Shown here: positions 16,935 through 26,794 of the stretch, one piece after another
Layout of the letters: each line of letters opens with the position of its first letter
Numbering within the stretch: the stretch's first letter is position 1
Origin: Gayadomonas joobiniege G7
Lineage (GTDB): Bacteria > Pseudomonadota > Gammaproteobacteria > Enterobacterales > Alteromonadaceae
Reading direction: 5' to 3'
NCBI RefSeq assembly: GCF_000300815.1
Contig: NZ_AMRX01000006.1
Location: 248,001 to 312,000, forward strand
Length of the DNA: 64,000 bases
The notes under the pieces: generated by a model
Database searches by the model: none
The model's input: only the letters and a program-made list of their open reading frames with translations
What the model was told of the DNA's origin: nothing
Made by a program: the position numbers and the translations under genes

Positions 16935-18602
16935 TTAGGACAATTTTTTATATTTAATTCTATGTGGGTTCAATACAGCTTCTTCGCCTAAAGTTTCTTT
17001 TAACCAAGCTTCGTATTCAGTGTAATTTCCCTCATAAAAATTAACCTGACCCTCATCTCGATAGTCAAGAATATGAGTCGCTATGCGGTCAAGGAACCAA
17101 CGGTCGTGCGAGATCACCATGGCGCAACCCGGAAAGTCGAGCAGGGCGTTTTCTAATGCACGTAAAGTTTCAACGTCTAAGTCATTGGTTGGTTCATCGA
17201 GTAATAATACATTACCACCCGCTTTTAATAGTTTAGCTAGGTGAACACGGTTGCGCTCGCCACCAGATAATTCACCTATGCGCTTTTGTTGATCGCTGCC
17301 TTTAAAATTGAATCGGCTGACATACGCCCGGCTGTTAATTTCAAAGCTGCCAATGCTGATAATATCTTGGTCGTCGGAAATCTCTTGCCATACAGTGTTA
17401 TTGTCATTCATATCATCGCGGAACTGATCAACGCTCGAAAGTTTCACCGTTTCGCCTAATACAATTTGGCCAGCGTCTGGCTGCTCCTGACCTGATAACA
17501 TTCTAAATAAGGTTGATTTACCTGCACCATTTGGACCAATGATGCCAACTATCGCACCTTTGGGCATACTAAAGCTTAAGTTATCAATTAAAACGCGGCC
17601 ATCGTAGGATTTAGTTAAGTTTTCTACTTCAATAACCTTATCACCTAACCGGTCACCGGGCGGAATATAGAGCTCGTTTGTTTCGTTACGTTTTTGAAAC
17701 TCCTGTTTGTTCAGCTCTTCAAATCTAGCCATCCGCGCTTTGCTTTTTGCCTGACGTGCTTTAGGTGAGTTTTTAACCCATTCAAGTTCTTGTTTAATAC
17801 TGCGTTTGCGGGCATTTTCGGCTCTTTCTTCTTGCTCTAAACGTGCATCTTTTTGCTCTAACCAAGAAGAATAATTACCTTCCCATGGAATACCTTGGCC
17901 ACGGTCAAGTTCCAAAATCCAGCCAGCAACATTGTCTAAAAAGTATCTGTCGTGGGTAATGGCTACCACAGTGCCTTCATAATCATGTAAAAACCTTTCT
18001 AACCATGCAACAGATTCTGCATCTAAATGGTTGGTCGGTTCATCAAGCAGCAACATATCTGGTTTTTCTAACAACAAACGGCATAGAGCAACCCGACGAC
18101 GTTCACCACCAGAGAGTTTAGTAACATCTGCATCCCAAGGCGGTAGTCTTAGCGCATCCGCTGCACGCTCTAATGCATTTTCAATATTATGACCGTCTTG
18201 GCTTTGAATAATATTTTCAAGCTGAGCCTGTTTTTTTGCTAATTCGTCAAAGTCTGCATCTGGTTCAGCGTATGCGGCATATACTTGATCCAATTCTGCC
18301 ATTGCATTTTTTACGTCAGAAATGGCTTCTTCAATATTTTCACGGACGTTTTTACTCGGATCTAATTGTGGCTCTTGGGGTAAATAACCAATCTTTATGC
18401 CAGGTTGCGGTCTTGCTTCACCTTCAATTTCAGTATCTAAACCAGCCATAATGCGAAGTAGGGTTGATTTACCTGCGCCGTTTAGACCTAATACGCCAAT
18501 TTTTGCACCTGGAAAAAAACATAAATTGATGTTTTTCAGAATTTCTTTTTTAGGCGGGACGATTTTGCTCACCTGATTCATGGTGTAAACATATTGCGCC
18601 AT
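16935..18602 (-). CDS. ettA: Energy-dependent translational throttle protein EttA
   Basis: A 555-residue ABC-F ATPase that binds the ribosomal E site and gates entry into elongation according to ATP/ADP level. Two ABC cassettes are visible: Walker A GLNGAGKST (about residues 40-48) with signature LSGGERRRV, and GPNGAGKST with LSGGERNRV. Both Walker B motifs end LLLDEPTNHLD or LLLDEPTNDLD. The linker carries the arginine/lysine-rich ribosome-contact region. Length and the N-terminus (MAQYVYTMNQVSKIVPPKKE) match EttA rather than Uup or YheS. A short hairpin (18615-18638) lies in the leader. Confidence 0.96.
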   Translation of the reverse strand: MAQYVYTMNQVSKIVPPKKEILKNINLCFFPGAKIGVLGLNGAGKSTLLRIMAGLDTEIEGEARPQPGIKIGYLPQEPQLDPSKNVRENIEEAISDVKNAMAELDQVYAAYAEPDADFDELAKKQAQLENIIQSQDGHNIENALERAADALRLPPWDADVTKLSGGERRRVALCRLLLEKPDMLLLDEPTNHLDAESVAWLERFLHDYEGTVVAITHDRYFLDNVAGWILELDRGQGIPWEGNYSSWLEQKDARLEQEERAENARKRSIKQELEWVKNSPKARQAKSKARMARFEELNKQEFQKRNETNELYIPPGDRLGDKVIEVENLTKSYDGRVLIDNLSFSMPKGAIVGIIGPNGAGKSTLFRMLSGQEQPDAGQIVLGETVKLSSVDQFRDDMNDNNTVWQEISDDQDIISIGSFEINSRAYVSRFNFKGSDQQKRIGELSGGERNRVHLAKLLKAGGNVLLLDEPTNDLDVETLRALENALLDFPGCAMVISHDRWFLDRIATHILDYRDEGQVNFYEGNYTEYEAWLKETLGEEAVLNPHRIKYKKLS

Positions 18603-18676
18603 AGTTTTCGCTGTCCTTTATTGTTTATCAAATAAAGGGATTTTACCTTACCTGTGCGATAACTAAAACCGAGTTT

Positions 18677-19087
18677 TTAACCCATATCACATTTGGCGTA
18701 ACTACCATGGATCTTGTTAAATGTGTAAATGTGTACCCAGACTTGTGGTGGTTCAGCCAACTTATGTAAAGGATCATTTTGGTCTGGACATAAACGACTT
18801 TTAATATAGGCCTCTTGCTGAGACTTTGACATATCTAATTGCTCAGGTATCTGAATGTAAACGTTAATTTCGTTTTTAATTATTTTAATACCATTAAAAC
18901 GCCAGGTACCATGTACAAATCTGTTATGAAAACTTTGATAGGCGACTTGTCTAACTTGCTCTGATATAGGTGCCGTTTTCGTTTCGGTGGTGGGGCCATT
19001 TTGTACAAAAGCAGAGGCATTGTTACAGCCGCTCAGTTGGATGCTCGTTAATATGGTTAATAATGTGATTAAAAGTTTTTTTGTCAT
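18677..19087 (-). CDS. Small lipoprotein of unknown function
   Basis: A 136-residue protein with a signal peptide and lipobox QLSGCNNAS (Cys at about residue 21). The mature part is small and soluble, with an ISEQVRQVAYQSFHNRFVHG segment and two late cysteines (RLCPDQND and YAKCDMG). I do not recognise the family. It is upstream of ettA on the same strand but is separated by a leader hairpin, so co-regulation is uncertain. Confidence 0.65.
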   Translation of the reverse strand: MTKKLLITLLTILTSIQLSGCNNASAFVQNGPTTETKTAPISEQVRQVAYQSFHNRFVHGTWRFNGIKIIKNEINVYIQIPEQLDMSKSQQEAYIKSRLCPDQNDPLHKLAEPPQVWVHIYTFNKIHGSYAKCDMG

Positions 19088-19335
19088 ATTAATGCTCCCT
19101 AAGCGCTTACCAAATTAGCGACTCAATACTCAAAGTTATCTTTATATCGGGTTTAGACAGACAAACTTTAATCATTTTTATTGCATAAATTTTGTTTAAA
19201 AATTATTCTTCACATTCGGTAGGGCGGTCGCTTTTTCCTCTCCTTTGTGTCCAATGCTAAGTTTATAAGTGGTTGCTTGGTATTTTACGTCGCGGACAGT
19301 TAACTCAAACCATTTATATTTTTTAAGGTGTAAAT

Positions 19336-20331
19336 ATGAAATATTTGAGTGGTTTTTTGCTGGCTTGCTGTTTTAGTTTTTCAGCCCAGGCGGCGCTTGT
19401 TTTATCGCCAGAAAATTTCAGTTTGGTGGTTAATAACAACGCGAGTTTAAAAAACGGAGTGCATGTGCATGGTGGCGCTTATGTTGGCGGTGATTTGATC
19501 TCTGGTGATAATGCATCTTATGGTCAAGATAGAGCTTCTACCGGGCCTGTTTTATATGTGGACGGCTCTTTTACTTTAGGTCGTAACAGTAAAAATAATG
19601 GCGCAGAACTTTTTAACCAAGATTATTATATTGGTGATGCAACTGGTTTTAAAGCTAAAGGAAGCAGTCAGGCAGTTGCAGCAGCCCAAAATCATACGAA
19701 TTTTTATGATTTGTTTGTCAGTCAGTCTCAGCAGTGGGCAAACTTAACTGACTATGGTGTGACCATTGACACCACCACAAAAAATAATGAACCTACGTTT
19801 AAATTAACCAGCGGGGCGCTAAATGTTATTAACTTAAATGATATTAACGGCAGCTTTTTGCAAAATAATAACGCAAATCTTTTATTTCAAGGCATGACGG
19901 ATGACACTTATGTTGTTATCAACTACAACTTAAATAGCGACTTAACTATAAACGCCAAAAACAATAGCTTTCAGTCGTCACAATTTGAAAATGTGATCTG
20001 GAACTTTGTTGGTGGATACGATCTGACTTTTAACCCCAATGTGTCAACCTGGGAAGGCTCGATATATGCGACCGACGCAAAGGTTAACTGGTTGGCCAAC
20101 GACATAGACGGGCAGTTAGTGGCAGATTCGTTAAGTTGGAATAAAACCAGTCAAAGTCACTTTTACGTGCCTGATTGGGAAAACTTTACCGCTACGGTGG
20201 CTGGGCCATCAACATCGACTCATCCTGTACCAGTTCCAGAGCCTAGCATGTTTGTTTTATTGTCATTGGCCTTGATAGGTATGTATTTTATTCAAAGTAA
20301 AAAACAACTAAATCGCAGTAAATTTAAATAA
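19336..20331 (+). CDS. Choice-of-anchor A family surface protein with PEP-CTERM signal
   Basis: A 331-residue secreted protein. The N-terminal signal peptide ends near ALA (about residue 20). The body begins with the choice-of-anchor A pattern (ENFSLVVNNNASLKNGVHVH, GGAYVGGDL) and is rich in Asn and beta-strand. The C-terminus is a full PEP-CTERM sorting signal: VPEPS, a hydrophobic helix (MFVLLSLALIGMYFI) and a basic tail. Such proteins are processed by an exosortase and are usually linked to exopolysaccharide-forming bacteria; no exosortase lies in this window. It is transcribed alone. Confidence 0.88.
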   Translation: MKYLSGFLLACCFSFSAQAALVLSPENFSLVVNNNASLKNGVHVHGGAYVGGDLISGDNASYGQDRASTGPVLYVDGSFTLGRNSKNNGAELFNQDYYIGDATGFKAKGSSQAVAAAQNHTNFYDLFVSQSQQWANLTDYGVTIDTTTKNNEPTFKLTSGALNVINLNDINGSFLQNNNANLLFQGMTDDTYVVINYNLNSDLTINAKNNSFQSSQFENVIWNFVGGYDLTFNPNVSTWEGSIYATDAKVNWLANDIDGQLVADSLSWNKTSQSHFYVPDWENFTATVAGPSTSTHPVPVPEPSMFVLLSLALIGMYFIQSKKQLNRSKFK

Positions 20332-20354
20332 GTTGCCAAGATAGCAACTTATTT
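20326..20354. terminator. Bidirectional terminator between PEP-CTERM gene and msrQ
   Basis: AAATAAGTTGC (20326-20336) pairs perfectly with GCAACTTATTT (20344-20354) over a 7-nt loop. It spans the stop codons of two convergent genes, with A/T-rich flanks on both sides. Confidence 0.75.
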
Positions 20355-20945
20355 AGTGTTTTTTAATGTAAATATTCGGGCAATCTTTTTCCATCGTAAC
20401 GCGAGCAGCAGTAAAATCACTGCCAGATACATACCTGGCTCTAATAAATCTGCTTTTCGCGACCAAAAAAAGTGTAACCAAGCGAGTAAAACACCTAAAT
20501 AGATTAAGTTATGCACACTTTGCCAGCGTTTTTTTAGCAGCTTTTTAGCTTTGTGGAATGATGTAACCGCCAGAGCGAACAAGATAATGAAAGCGCCTGC
20601 ACCGACCCAAATGTACGGGCGTTCAACGAGTTCTTGCATGAGCAAATTAAAATTAAATGCTAGCTCAAATGCAAAAAAACTTAAAAGGTGTAGGGCTGCG
20701 TAAAAAAAAGCATATAAACCCATTAACCGTCTGACTAAAATCGGCTTGTTGGTTTTAAAAAAGCGTGCTAAAGGGGTTAACATTAGTGTAAAAATAACTA
20801 AATTTAGCGCCCCTTTACCAGTAAAGTGGATAACTTGTTCAACCGGATCTGCAATGCCTGAATCGGTAATGGCCTGATAATACTCTATGCCTAACCAAGC
20901 AAGGCAAACACTGTGAATCAGTGTTTTAACGACAACAATATTCAT
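20349..20945 (-). CDS. msrQ: Heme-binding membrane subunit MsrQ (YedZ)
   Basis: A 198-residue inner-membrane b-type heme protein that passes electrons to the periplasmic methionine sulfoxide reductase MsrP. Five to six membrane helices and the conserved histidines are visible (LIHSVCLAWLG, FYAALHLLSF, SVHNLIYLGVLLAWLHFFW). It follows msrP with a 3-bp gap, so the two form an msrPQ operon. Length matches the family. Confidence 0.94.
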   Translation of the reverse strand: MNIVVVKTLIHSVCLAWLGIEYYQAITDSGIADPVEQVIHFTGKGALNLVIFTLMLTPLARFFKTNKPILVRRLMGLYAFFYAALHLLSFFAFELAFNFNLLMQELVERPYIWVGAGAFIILFALAVTSFHKAKKLLKKRWQSVHNLIYLGVLLAWLHFFWSRKADLLEPGMYLAVILLLLALRWKKIARIFTLKNTK

Positions 20946-20948
20946 TAA

Positions 20949-21968
20949 TTAATAGTTTGTTTTTAGATTGATATTTTTATATAAATTGGCCACTTGCTCG
21001 CCATACCCGTTAAACATTTGAGTGGGCACCCGGGTTTGCTCAAATAGGCCGCCGGTGGTGATCACGCGCTCGCTGGCTTGACTCCATCTAGGATGGTCAA
21101 CATTCGGATTTACATTAGCGTAAAAACCATATTCATCTGGCGCTAATTGGTTCCAAGTAGTAATAGGTTGATGGTTGGTTAGTTCGATTGAAACAATCGA
21201 TTTAATACTCTTAAAGCCGTACTTCCAAGGCACAATTAAACGTACGGGTGCACCATTTTGATTTGGCAACTCTTTGCCATATAAACCTACGGCTAAAATG
21301 GTGAGTGGATGCATGGCTTCGGCTATTGTTAGACCTTCACGATAGGGGTAGTCTATGTTGCCGCCGATAAAACGACTGCTTTGACCACGCATTTCACTGG
21401 GGCGGTAAAGGGTTTTAAAGCTGACGTATTTGGCGCGATTTTGCACCTGTGCACGTTCTAATACTTTTGCAAGTGGTATGCCTATCCATGGAACAACCAT
21501 AGACCAAGCTTCGACACAGCGTAAACGATAGACTCGTTCATATAAATCAAATTGGCTAAAAAGGTCTTCATAACCTAGCTGATACGGTTTATCCACTAAA
21601 CCAGATATTTTAAGGTCCCAAGGGTTAACTTGTAACGCAGAGGCATGTTCTGCGGGCTCTGTTTTACTGGTACCAAACTCGTAAAAGTTATTAAATTGGG
21701 TGACTTTATCGTAAGGGGTTCGTTTGAGCTCGCTGCTGTCTTTTTGATAGTTTAGCTCAGCCAATTGGCGAGACTTTGTATTGTTGGACGTCTCATTTTT
21801 GCCATCAGTAAACCAATCTAAAAAACTGGCTTGAGCGGGTTGGCTAGCCAAGGTAACACCACCTGCGACCGCCAATTGTTTAATAAAACTTCGTCGGTTG
21901 TGATAAACAGATTCGTCGGTGATTTGACTGTCTTTAAATTGACTGCGATTTGAGTGCCGTATTTTCAT
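20949..21968 (-). CDS. msrP: Protein-methionine-sulfoxide reductase catalytic subunit MsrP (YedY)
   Basis: Periplasmic molybdopterin enzyme that repairs oxidised methionines in envelope proteins. The 339-residue precursor has a Tat signal (NRRSFIKQLAVAGGVTLAS, residues 24-42). The molybdenum-ligating cysteine lies in YRLRCVEAWSMVVPW, and the sulfite-oxidase-fold segments GAPVRLIVPWKYGFKSIKSI and EYGFYANVNPNVDHPRWSQA are conserved. It is upstream of and close to msrQ. No reactive-chlorine or copper sensor genes such as hprRS lie nearby. Confidence 0.95.
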   Translation of the reverse strand: MKIRHSNRSQFKDSQITDESVYHNRRSFIKQLAVAGGVTLASQPAQASFLDWFTDGKNETSNNTKSRQLAELNYQKDSSELKRTPYDKVTQFNNFYEFGTSKTEPAEHASALQVNPWDLKISGLVDKPYQLGYEDLFSQFDLYERVYRLRCVEAWSMVVPWIGIPLAKVLERAQVQNRAKYVSFKTLYRPSEMRGQSSRFIGGNIDYPYREGLTIAEAMHPLTILAVGLYGKELPNQNGAPVRLIVPWKYGFKSIKSIVSIELTNHQPITTWNQLAPDEYGFYANVNPNVDHPRWSQASERVITTGGLFEQTRVPTQMFNGYGEQVANLYKNINLKTNY

Positions 21969-22017
21969 TTAGATACCCGTGATTATGTCTTATGTCTATA
22001 GACCCTTAAAAACGCTA

Positions 22018-22851
22018 TTAAATTTCGTCTTTTGATAAAATTTTAACTTCACGCTGCGGAAAGGGGATCTGAATGTCATTTTGTTGTAGCGCTGCATAAA
22101 TTAATCCATTGATGCGATATTGAATTTGATAATAAGATCGGGTCGGTGCCCAATATCTTACACCAATGAGCACACTGCTATCGGCAAATCCGGCAATGCC
22201 GACTTGCGCGGGTCGATCACTGTCTACCTCTTTATCTTTTTCTAAAATGTGTTTGATTAATTCAATGGTTTTATTCGCATCGGCGCTGTATGCAATGCCA
22301 ACTTCTAATTCTGCAAGTTTATTTTCATACGAGTTAAACATGATATCGCCGATCAGGTACTTATTCGGTACTGTGATCACTTCTTCTTCTTCGTTTATCA
22401 AAATCGTATTAGCTAATCGAACTTCTTGCACTACGCCAGTAATATCTTGGACTGTGATTGTATTCCCTACGGTAAAAGGGCGGGTTAAAATAATCACTAA
22501 ACCTGCACTATAGTTAGATAGCATCCCTTGCAGCGCTAAACCGACTCCCAATGAAGCAGCCCCAATAGCCGCAACAAAAGGAGTGATACTTATACCCACT
22601 TTGCCTAAGGCGATAATAATACCAACAGCCAAAATCACCAGTTTAGCAATATTGCCTAAAAACTGACTGAGCGTAATATCAACTCGGCGGCGGGTTAATA
22701 AACCTTTTATGAATAAACCAAAACGGCTGGCTAACCATAAAAAAATTAAAAAAATCACCAAAGCAGCCAATAGTTGAAAACTATAGGTGATCAAATATTC
22801 CACTACCATATCGTAATATTTTTGAATTTGCGCAATATCTTGATCTAACAA
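22018..22851 (-). CDS. mscS: Small-conductance mechanosensitive channel MscS
   Basis: A 277-residue inner-membrane channel that opens under membrane tension after osmotic downshift. Three membrane helices precede the pore-lining TM3 (GAASLGVGLALQGMLSNYSA) and the beta domain with ITVQDITGVVQEV; the size is close to E. coli MscS (286). It lies 28 bp after doeC on the same strand, so it may be read through from the ectoine-degradation operon. This fits a common theme of adjusting osmolyte content. Confidence 0.92.
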   Translation of the reverse strand: MLDQDIAQIQKYYDMVVEYLITYSFQLLAALVIFLIFLWLASRFGLFIKGLLTRRRVDITLSQFLGNIAKLVILAVGIIIALGKVGISITPFVAAIGAASLGVGLALQGMLSNYSAGLVIILTRPFTVGNTITVQDITGVVQEVRLANTILINEEEEVITVPNKYLIGDIMFNSYENKLAELEVGIAYSADANKTIELIKHILEKDKEVDSDRPAQVGIAGFADSSVLIGVRYWAPTRSYYQIQYRINGLIYAALQQNDIQIPFPQREVKILSKDEI

Positions 22852-22879
22852 TTGGCTATCCTCAGTGATTTAAATAATG

Positions 22880-24241
22880 TTATGCGATCCAAACTTGTTT
22901 GCAGTTTACAAACTCTTTAATGCCGTGGGGGCCTAATTCCCGGCCAAAACCAGAGCATTTTATACCACCACTCGGTAATCTGGGATCGGTTTTTACAATG
23001 CCATTCACGGCCACTTGTCCGGCTTCCAAATAAGTGACAAAATGCGCGGCCATCTCCTGACTGCCTGTCCAAATCGCAGCACCTAGCCCGTAATGAGTAT
23101 TGTTCGCCATGTCAAGTGCTTGGGCGGCATTTTCAGCCCGGCTAACCGACATAACAGGGCCAAATGTTTCTTCCTGATAGACTGTCATATTCTCACTAAC
23201 ATCAGTTAACAGGGTTACAGGATAAAACCAGCCTGGACCATCCGGCAATTCACCACCTAACATACAATGGGCACCCTGTCGGATACTTTCTTGCACTTGT
23301 CGGTGCAGGTTTTGTTGAATGTCTTTGCGAGCCAGTGGTCCGACATTTGTATTTTCATCTAACGGATCGCCGACTTTTAGCGCTTTTAATTTGGCGGCTA
23401 ACATGGTGCAAAAATTATCATACACACTGTCTTCAACAATTACTCGTTTTGCTGCAATACAAGATTGTCCCGCATTAATGATCCGAGATAAACAGGCAAT
23501 GTTGGCGGCTTGTTCAAGATCGGCATCTGCTAACACCACACAAGGATCCGACCCCCCAAGTTCAAGCACACAAGGTTTTATAACTGAACTGGCCGTTGCA
23601 GCGACCTTAGCTCCAGTCGCACTAGATCCGGTAAAAGAAACAGCCACCACCCGCGGATCTTGGATCACACCGGCAACCGATTTATTTGGCAAGCGCAAAT
23701 TGCTGACTAGGTGTTCAGGCGCACCGGCATTTTTGAAGGCTTGCATAATGAGCTCTGTCGTGCCACAGACTAAAGGGTCTCCTTTCAATAGGCAGCTATT
23801 GCCAGCCATTAACGCGGGTGCTAAAAATCTAAACGCTAACCAGGTTGGTGCATTCCACGGCAAAATGCCAAGTACAGGGCCAAGTGGCTGATAACAGACA
23901 TAGCTTTCGCTAGCATCTGATTCTATTGATGTGCTTGCGAGATATTGCTCAGCGTTGGCTGCATAGTGGCGTGCACAGAGCGCCCCTTTTTCAACTTCAG
24001 GGCCGCCTTCTCGAACCGGTTTGCCCATTTCTTTTGCCATGCATTCAGTCAACTCAGGTTTTAGTTTGATCAGTTCATCGGCGACTTTATTTAATAAATC
24101 TGCGCGAGTGTCAAAGCTTTGTTCACGCCAATCCAGATAAGCATTTTTAGACTCGTGCAATGTTTGGTTTAATTGAACATCATCCAGAATTTGGTATTCT
24201 TTCAGTAGTTGGCCATTGAGTGGATTAATGGTAGCAATCAT
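22880..24241 (-). CDS. doeC: Aldehyde dehydrogenase, probable aspartate-semialdehyde dehydrogenase DoeC
   Basis: NAD(P)-dependent aldehyde dehydrogenase, last step of ectoine catabolism (L-aspartate semialdehyde to L-aspartate) by context. The 453-residue protein has the cofactor loop FTGSSATGAKVA, the glutamate motif LELGGSDPCVVL and the catalytic cysteine in NAGQSCIAAKR; PEEFFGP-type VYQEETFGPVMSV is also present. Alone it would be called a succinate-semialdehyde dehydrogenase-like protein; the immediate overlap with doeA (shared base 24241) supports the DoeC assignment. Confidence 0.82.
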   Translation of the reverse strand: MIATINPLNGQLLKEYQILDDVQLNQTLHESKNAYLDWREQSFDTRADLLNKVADELIKLKPELTECMAKEMGKPVREGGPEVEKGALCARHYAANAEQYLASTSIESDASESYVCYQPLGPVLGILPWNAPTWLAFRFLAPALMAGNSCLLKGDPLVCGTTELIMQAFKNAGAPEHLVSNLRLPNKSVAGVIQDPRVVAVSFTGSSATGAKVAATASSVIKPCVLELGGSDPCVVLADADLEQAANIACLSRIINAGQSCIAAKRVIVEDSVYDNFCTMLAAKLKALKVGDPLDENTNVGPLARKDIQQNLHRQVQESIRQGAHCMLGGELPDGPGWFYPVTLLTDVSENMTVYQEETFGPVMSVSRAENAAQALDMANNTHYGLGAAIWTGSQEMAAHFVTYLEAGQVAVNGIVKTDPRLPSGGIKCSGFGRELGPHGIKEFVNCKQVWIA

Positions 24242-25485
24242 TAACTCGCCTCCTTTTTAGATTTACCGGTTTTTGCCGGTTTTTTCGGTACATCATCAAC
24301 TGATTCTAGTCGTTGGCGTTTTTCTGGTTTACAAACAAAATCTTTATCCAATGTGAAAAATGAATCAGCGCCATCTTCAGTTATATGAATGGTATCTGAG
24401 ATACCGCAGGTTTTATCTCCATCAACTCCCCACATCCAAGGGATCACATGAAAGGTCATGCCTTCGCGTAAAACAGTTGATTCACCTTGTTTTAAGCTAC
24501 AAATATAACCTTCGTCCCAACTTGGCGGAAACGCAATGCCGATTGAATAACCTGAGCGGGTGATCAATCGGGCACCAACATCATTACTGGAGATGATATT
24601 ACGGATTAAATTGTCCACATCCGATACTGTCATGCCCGGCTGTATGTACTCGTGCATGCAGGTGAGCGCTTGTTTCATCAGCTCTTGTGCTTTATACATT
24701 GAGTCGCTCATTTCACTAAGCATCACGGTGCGCATCATGGCGGTATGATAGCGGCGATAACAGCCACCCACTTCCAAAAAAACATGTTCACCCGGTTTCA
24801 CTGTGCGGCCTTCCCAAGTGGCATGTCCTATCATGGTTCGTGGGCCAGAGGTCACGTATGGCATTACAGCGGGCGGCTCACCGCCTGCTTTAAACATGGC
24901 TGAGCTGATGGCAGCCGCAATTTCGTTTTCGGTTGCGCCGGCGTGACAGGCATCTATACCAGCTATCATGCCAGATTCAGTCGCCACTGCGGCTTTTTTC
25001 ATGATTTCAATTTCGGCCGGTGATTTGCAGATGCGGCCTTCTTCAACTATGCCAAAACAGTCTAGCAGCTTGCCTTCGCGTAAACTGGTGTGAATCACAT
25101 CTTGCTGATAGGCTGGAAAAAAGTAGCTGTTGCGCTCGTAACCGATGCGTTTATCGCTTAATTTAAATTCTCGCAAAGCATCGACCAACATTTGTACTGC
25201 ATCCCCTGTATCTGGATAGGGGCGGGTTAATTCAACCCAGGTTCGGGCGATCACATTAGACTCTTCCATCGCTCTTGTGATCATAAAAGGCTCAAATTCT
25301 AGCGGCACCACCAGCGCTTGAAAAAACGAATAGCCAGTGGTCTGGTAGTCGGTTAAGTACATAATGTTTTCTGGATCTGTGATCACTACAGCATCCAGAT
25401 GACGCTCAGCTATACGAGTGCGAAGCGCATTAATCCGGTTTTGATATTCCTCAAAAGGAAATGTCATATCATCTCTTTGTTTCAT
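24241..25485 (-). CDS. doeA: Ectoine hydrolase DoeA (EutD)
   Basis: Opens the ectoine ring to N-alpha-acetyl-L-2,4-diaminobutyrate. The 414-residue protein has a creatinase-type N-domain (TDPENIMYLTDYQTTGYSFFQ split by a loop) and an M24 pita-bread C-domain (GHATWEGRTVKPGEHVFLEV then GGCYRRYHTAMMRTV). The usual M24 metal ligands are replaced (EVGG and HTAMM where DxG and sDitRT are common), which fits the non-peptidase, ectoine hydrolase branch. The C-terminal tail is basic (KKPAKTGKSKKEAS). It overlaps doeD by 4 bp and doeC by 1 bp. Confidence 0.9.
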   Translation of the reverse strand: MKQRDDMTFPFEEYQNRINALRTRIAERHLDAVVITDPENIMYLTDYQTTGYSFFQALVVPLEFEPFMITRAMEESNVIARTWVELTRPYPDTGDAVQMLVDALREFKLSDKRIGYERNSYFFPAYQQDVIHTSLREGKLLDCFGIVEEGRICKSPAEIEIMKKAAVATESGMIAGIDACHAGATENEIAAAISSAMFKAGGEPPAVMPYVTSGPRTMIGHATWEGRTVKPGEHVFLEVGGCYRRYHTAMMRTVMLSEMSDSMYKAQELMKQALTCMHEYIQPGMTVSDVDNLIRNIISSNDVGARLITRSGYSIGIAFPPSWDEGYICSLKQGESTVLREGMTFHVIPWMWGVDGDKTCGISDTIHITEDGADSFFTLDKDFVCKPEKRQRLESVDDVPKKPAKTGKSKKEAS

Positions 25486-26741
25486 GCGCCAACTCCCATC
25501 ACTGTGCTTACTGCCTCACTTAATATTTGTAAACCTTCATCCAAATCTGCTTGCTCAATGGTTAATGGTGGGATGAGTTTTACGACGCGGCCGCCAGTCC
25601 CGCACGCCGAGACCAACAAACCATTGTTAAATGATTCAACAACGATTTGTTTTGCGGTTTCACCATCACCCACATCGATACCATAGATCATGCCAGTCCC
25701 GCGCAGGGCAAACGTAGGATGGGCAGCGCAGAGCTTTTCAGCTGCGGTTTTTATTTGACTGCCGTAGGTTTTAACTTGCTGCATTAAGGTATCGTTTTGA
25801 TAATATGTAAGCGCTTCGCGGCCAGCAACAAAACTTAAGTTTTGCCCGCGGAAGGTACCTGTATGTTCACCCGGAGACCAGTGTTTATCATGTTCAGGTT
25901 TGACCAAATTCATCGCCATAGGGGTGCCATAACCCCCAATGCCTTTTGCTAAACAAATGATATCAGGGTCTATGTCCATTTCGTCAAAGCTAAAAAAGCT
26001 ACCGGTACGGCCACAGCCGACCTGGATGTCATCAACAATGAGCAATGAGCCAAATTCTTTCGCTAATTTATCAAGCGCTTCTAACCATTGCGGATGGGCA
26101 ACATTTACACCGCCTTCGGCTTGAATGGTTTCAACTAAAAAAGCGGCGGGTGGGGTTACGCCACTTGAACTATCCTGGTAAATTTTTTTAAGTTGTTCAA
26201 GTGCGGCTATATCATCCGCTAGATTTTCACTATCACCAAACTTTAGGTGTTTTACATGTTCAAGTGGAACGCCAGCAGCGCCTCTAAAATAGCTGTTGGC
26301 TGTGCAAGCCAAAGCCCCTAAGGTCATGCCATGAAACCCATGGCCAAAGGCTACAATTTGTTGCCGGCCTGTCACTCTGCGGGCCAGTTTAAGTGCAGCT
26401 TCAACCGCATTGGTCCCTGTGGGTCCCATAAACTGGATTTTATGTGGCATGTTCCGCGGTTCTAAAATGATTTTTGTAAAATCTTCAAGGAAAGATTGTT
26501 TTGCCGTGGTATGCAAATCAAGACTATGTATCACCCCATTATCCTGCAGGTATTGAATAATAGCTTGTTTCATCTGTGGATTGTTGTGGCCGTAATTTAA
26601 TACGCCGGCACCAACAAAAAAGTCAATATACTCTTGACCATCTGCATCGGTTTGGCGGGCATTTTCGGCACTTTTAAACACAACAGGGTACAGTCGGCAG
26701 TACGCACGGATGTCTGATTCTCGCTGGTCAAATATAGTCAT
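25482..26741 (-). CDS. doeD: Diaminobutyrate aminotransferase DoeD (EctB-like)
   Basis: Class III PLP aminotransferase that converts L-2,4-diaminobutyrate to aspartate semialdehyde in ectoine breakdown. In the 419-residue protein the PLP-binding aspartate and lysine lie in LLIVDDIQVGCGRTG and CLAKGIGGYG, and the FMGPTGTNAVEAALKLAR segment binds the cofactor phosphate. It is closely related to the EctB encoded at 51365-52615, but its position between the M20 gene and doeA argues for the catabolic role. Confidence 0.88.
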   Translation of the reverse strand: MTIFDQRESDIRAYCRLYPVVFKSAENARQTDADGQEYIDFFVGAGVLNYGHNNPQMKQAIIQYLQDNGVIHSLDLHTTAKQSFLEDFTKIILEPRNMPHKIQFMGPTGTNAVEAALKLARRVTGRQQIVAFGHGFHGMTLGALACTANSYFRGAAGVPLEHVKHLKFGDSENLADDIAALEQLKKIYQDSSSGVTPPAAFLVETIQAEGGVNVAHPQWLEALDKLAKEFGSLLIVDDIQVGCGRTGSFFSFDEMDIDPDIICLAKGIGGYGTPMAMNLVKPEHDKHWSPGEHTGTFRGQNLSFVAGREALTYYQNDTLMQQVKTYGSQIKTAAEKLCAAHPTFALRGTGMIYGIDVGDGETAKQIVVESFNNGLLVSACGTGGRVVKLIPPLTIEQADLDEGLQILSEAVSTVMGVGA

Positions 26742-26794
26742 GCATTGCTCCTTGAGGATTATTTTAGGTGTGACAGGTACTTCTTTTTTGCAAG

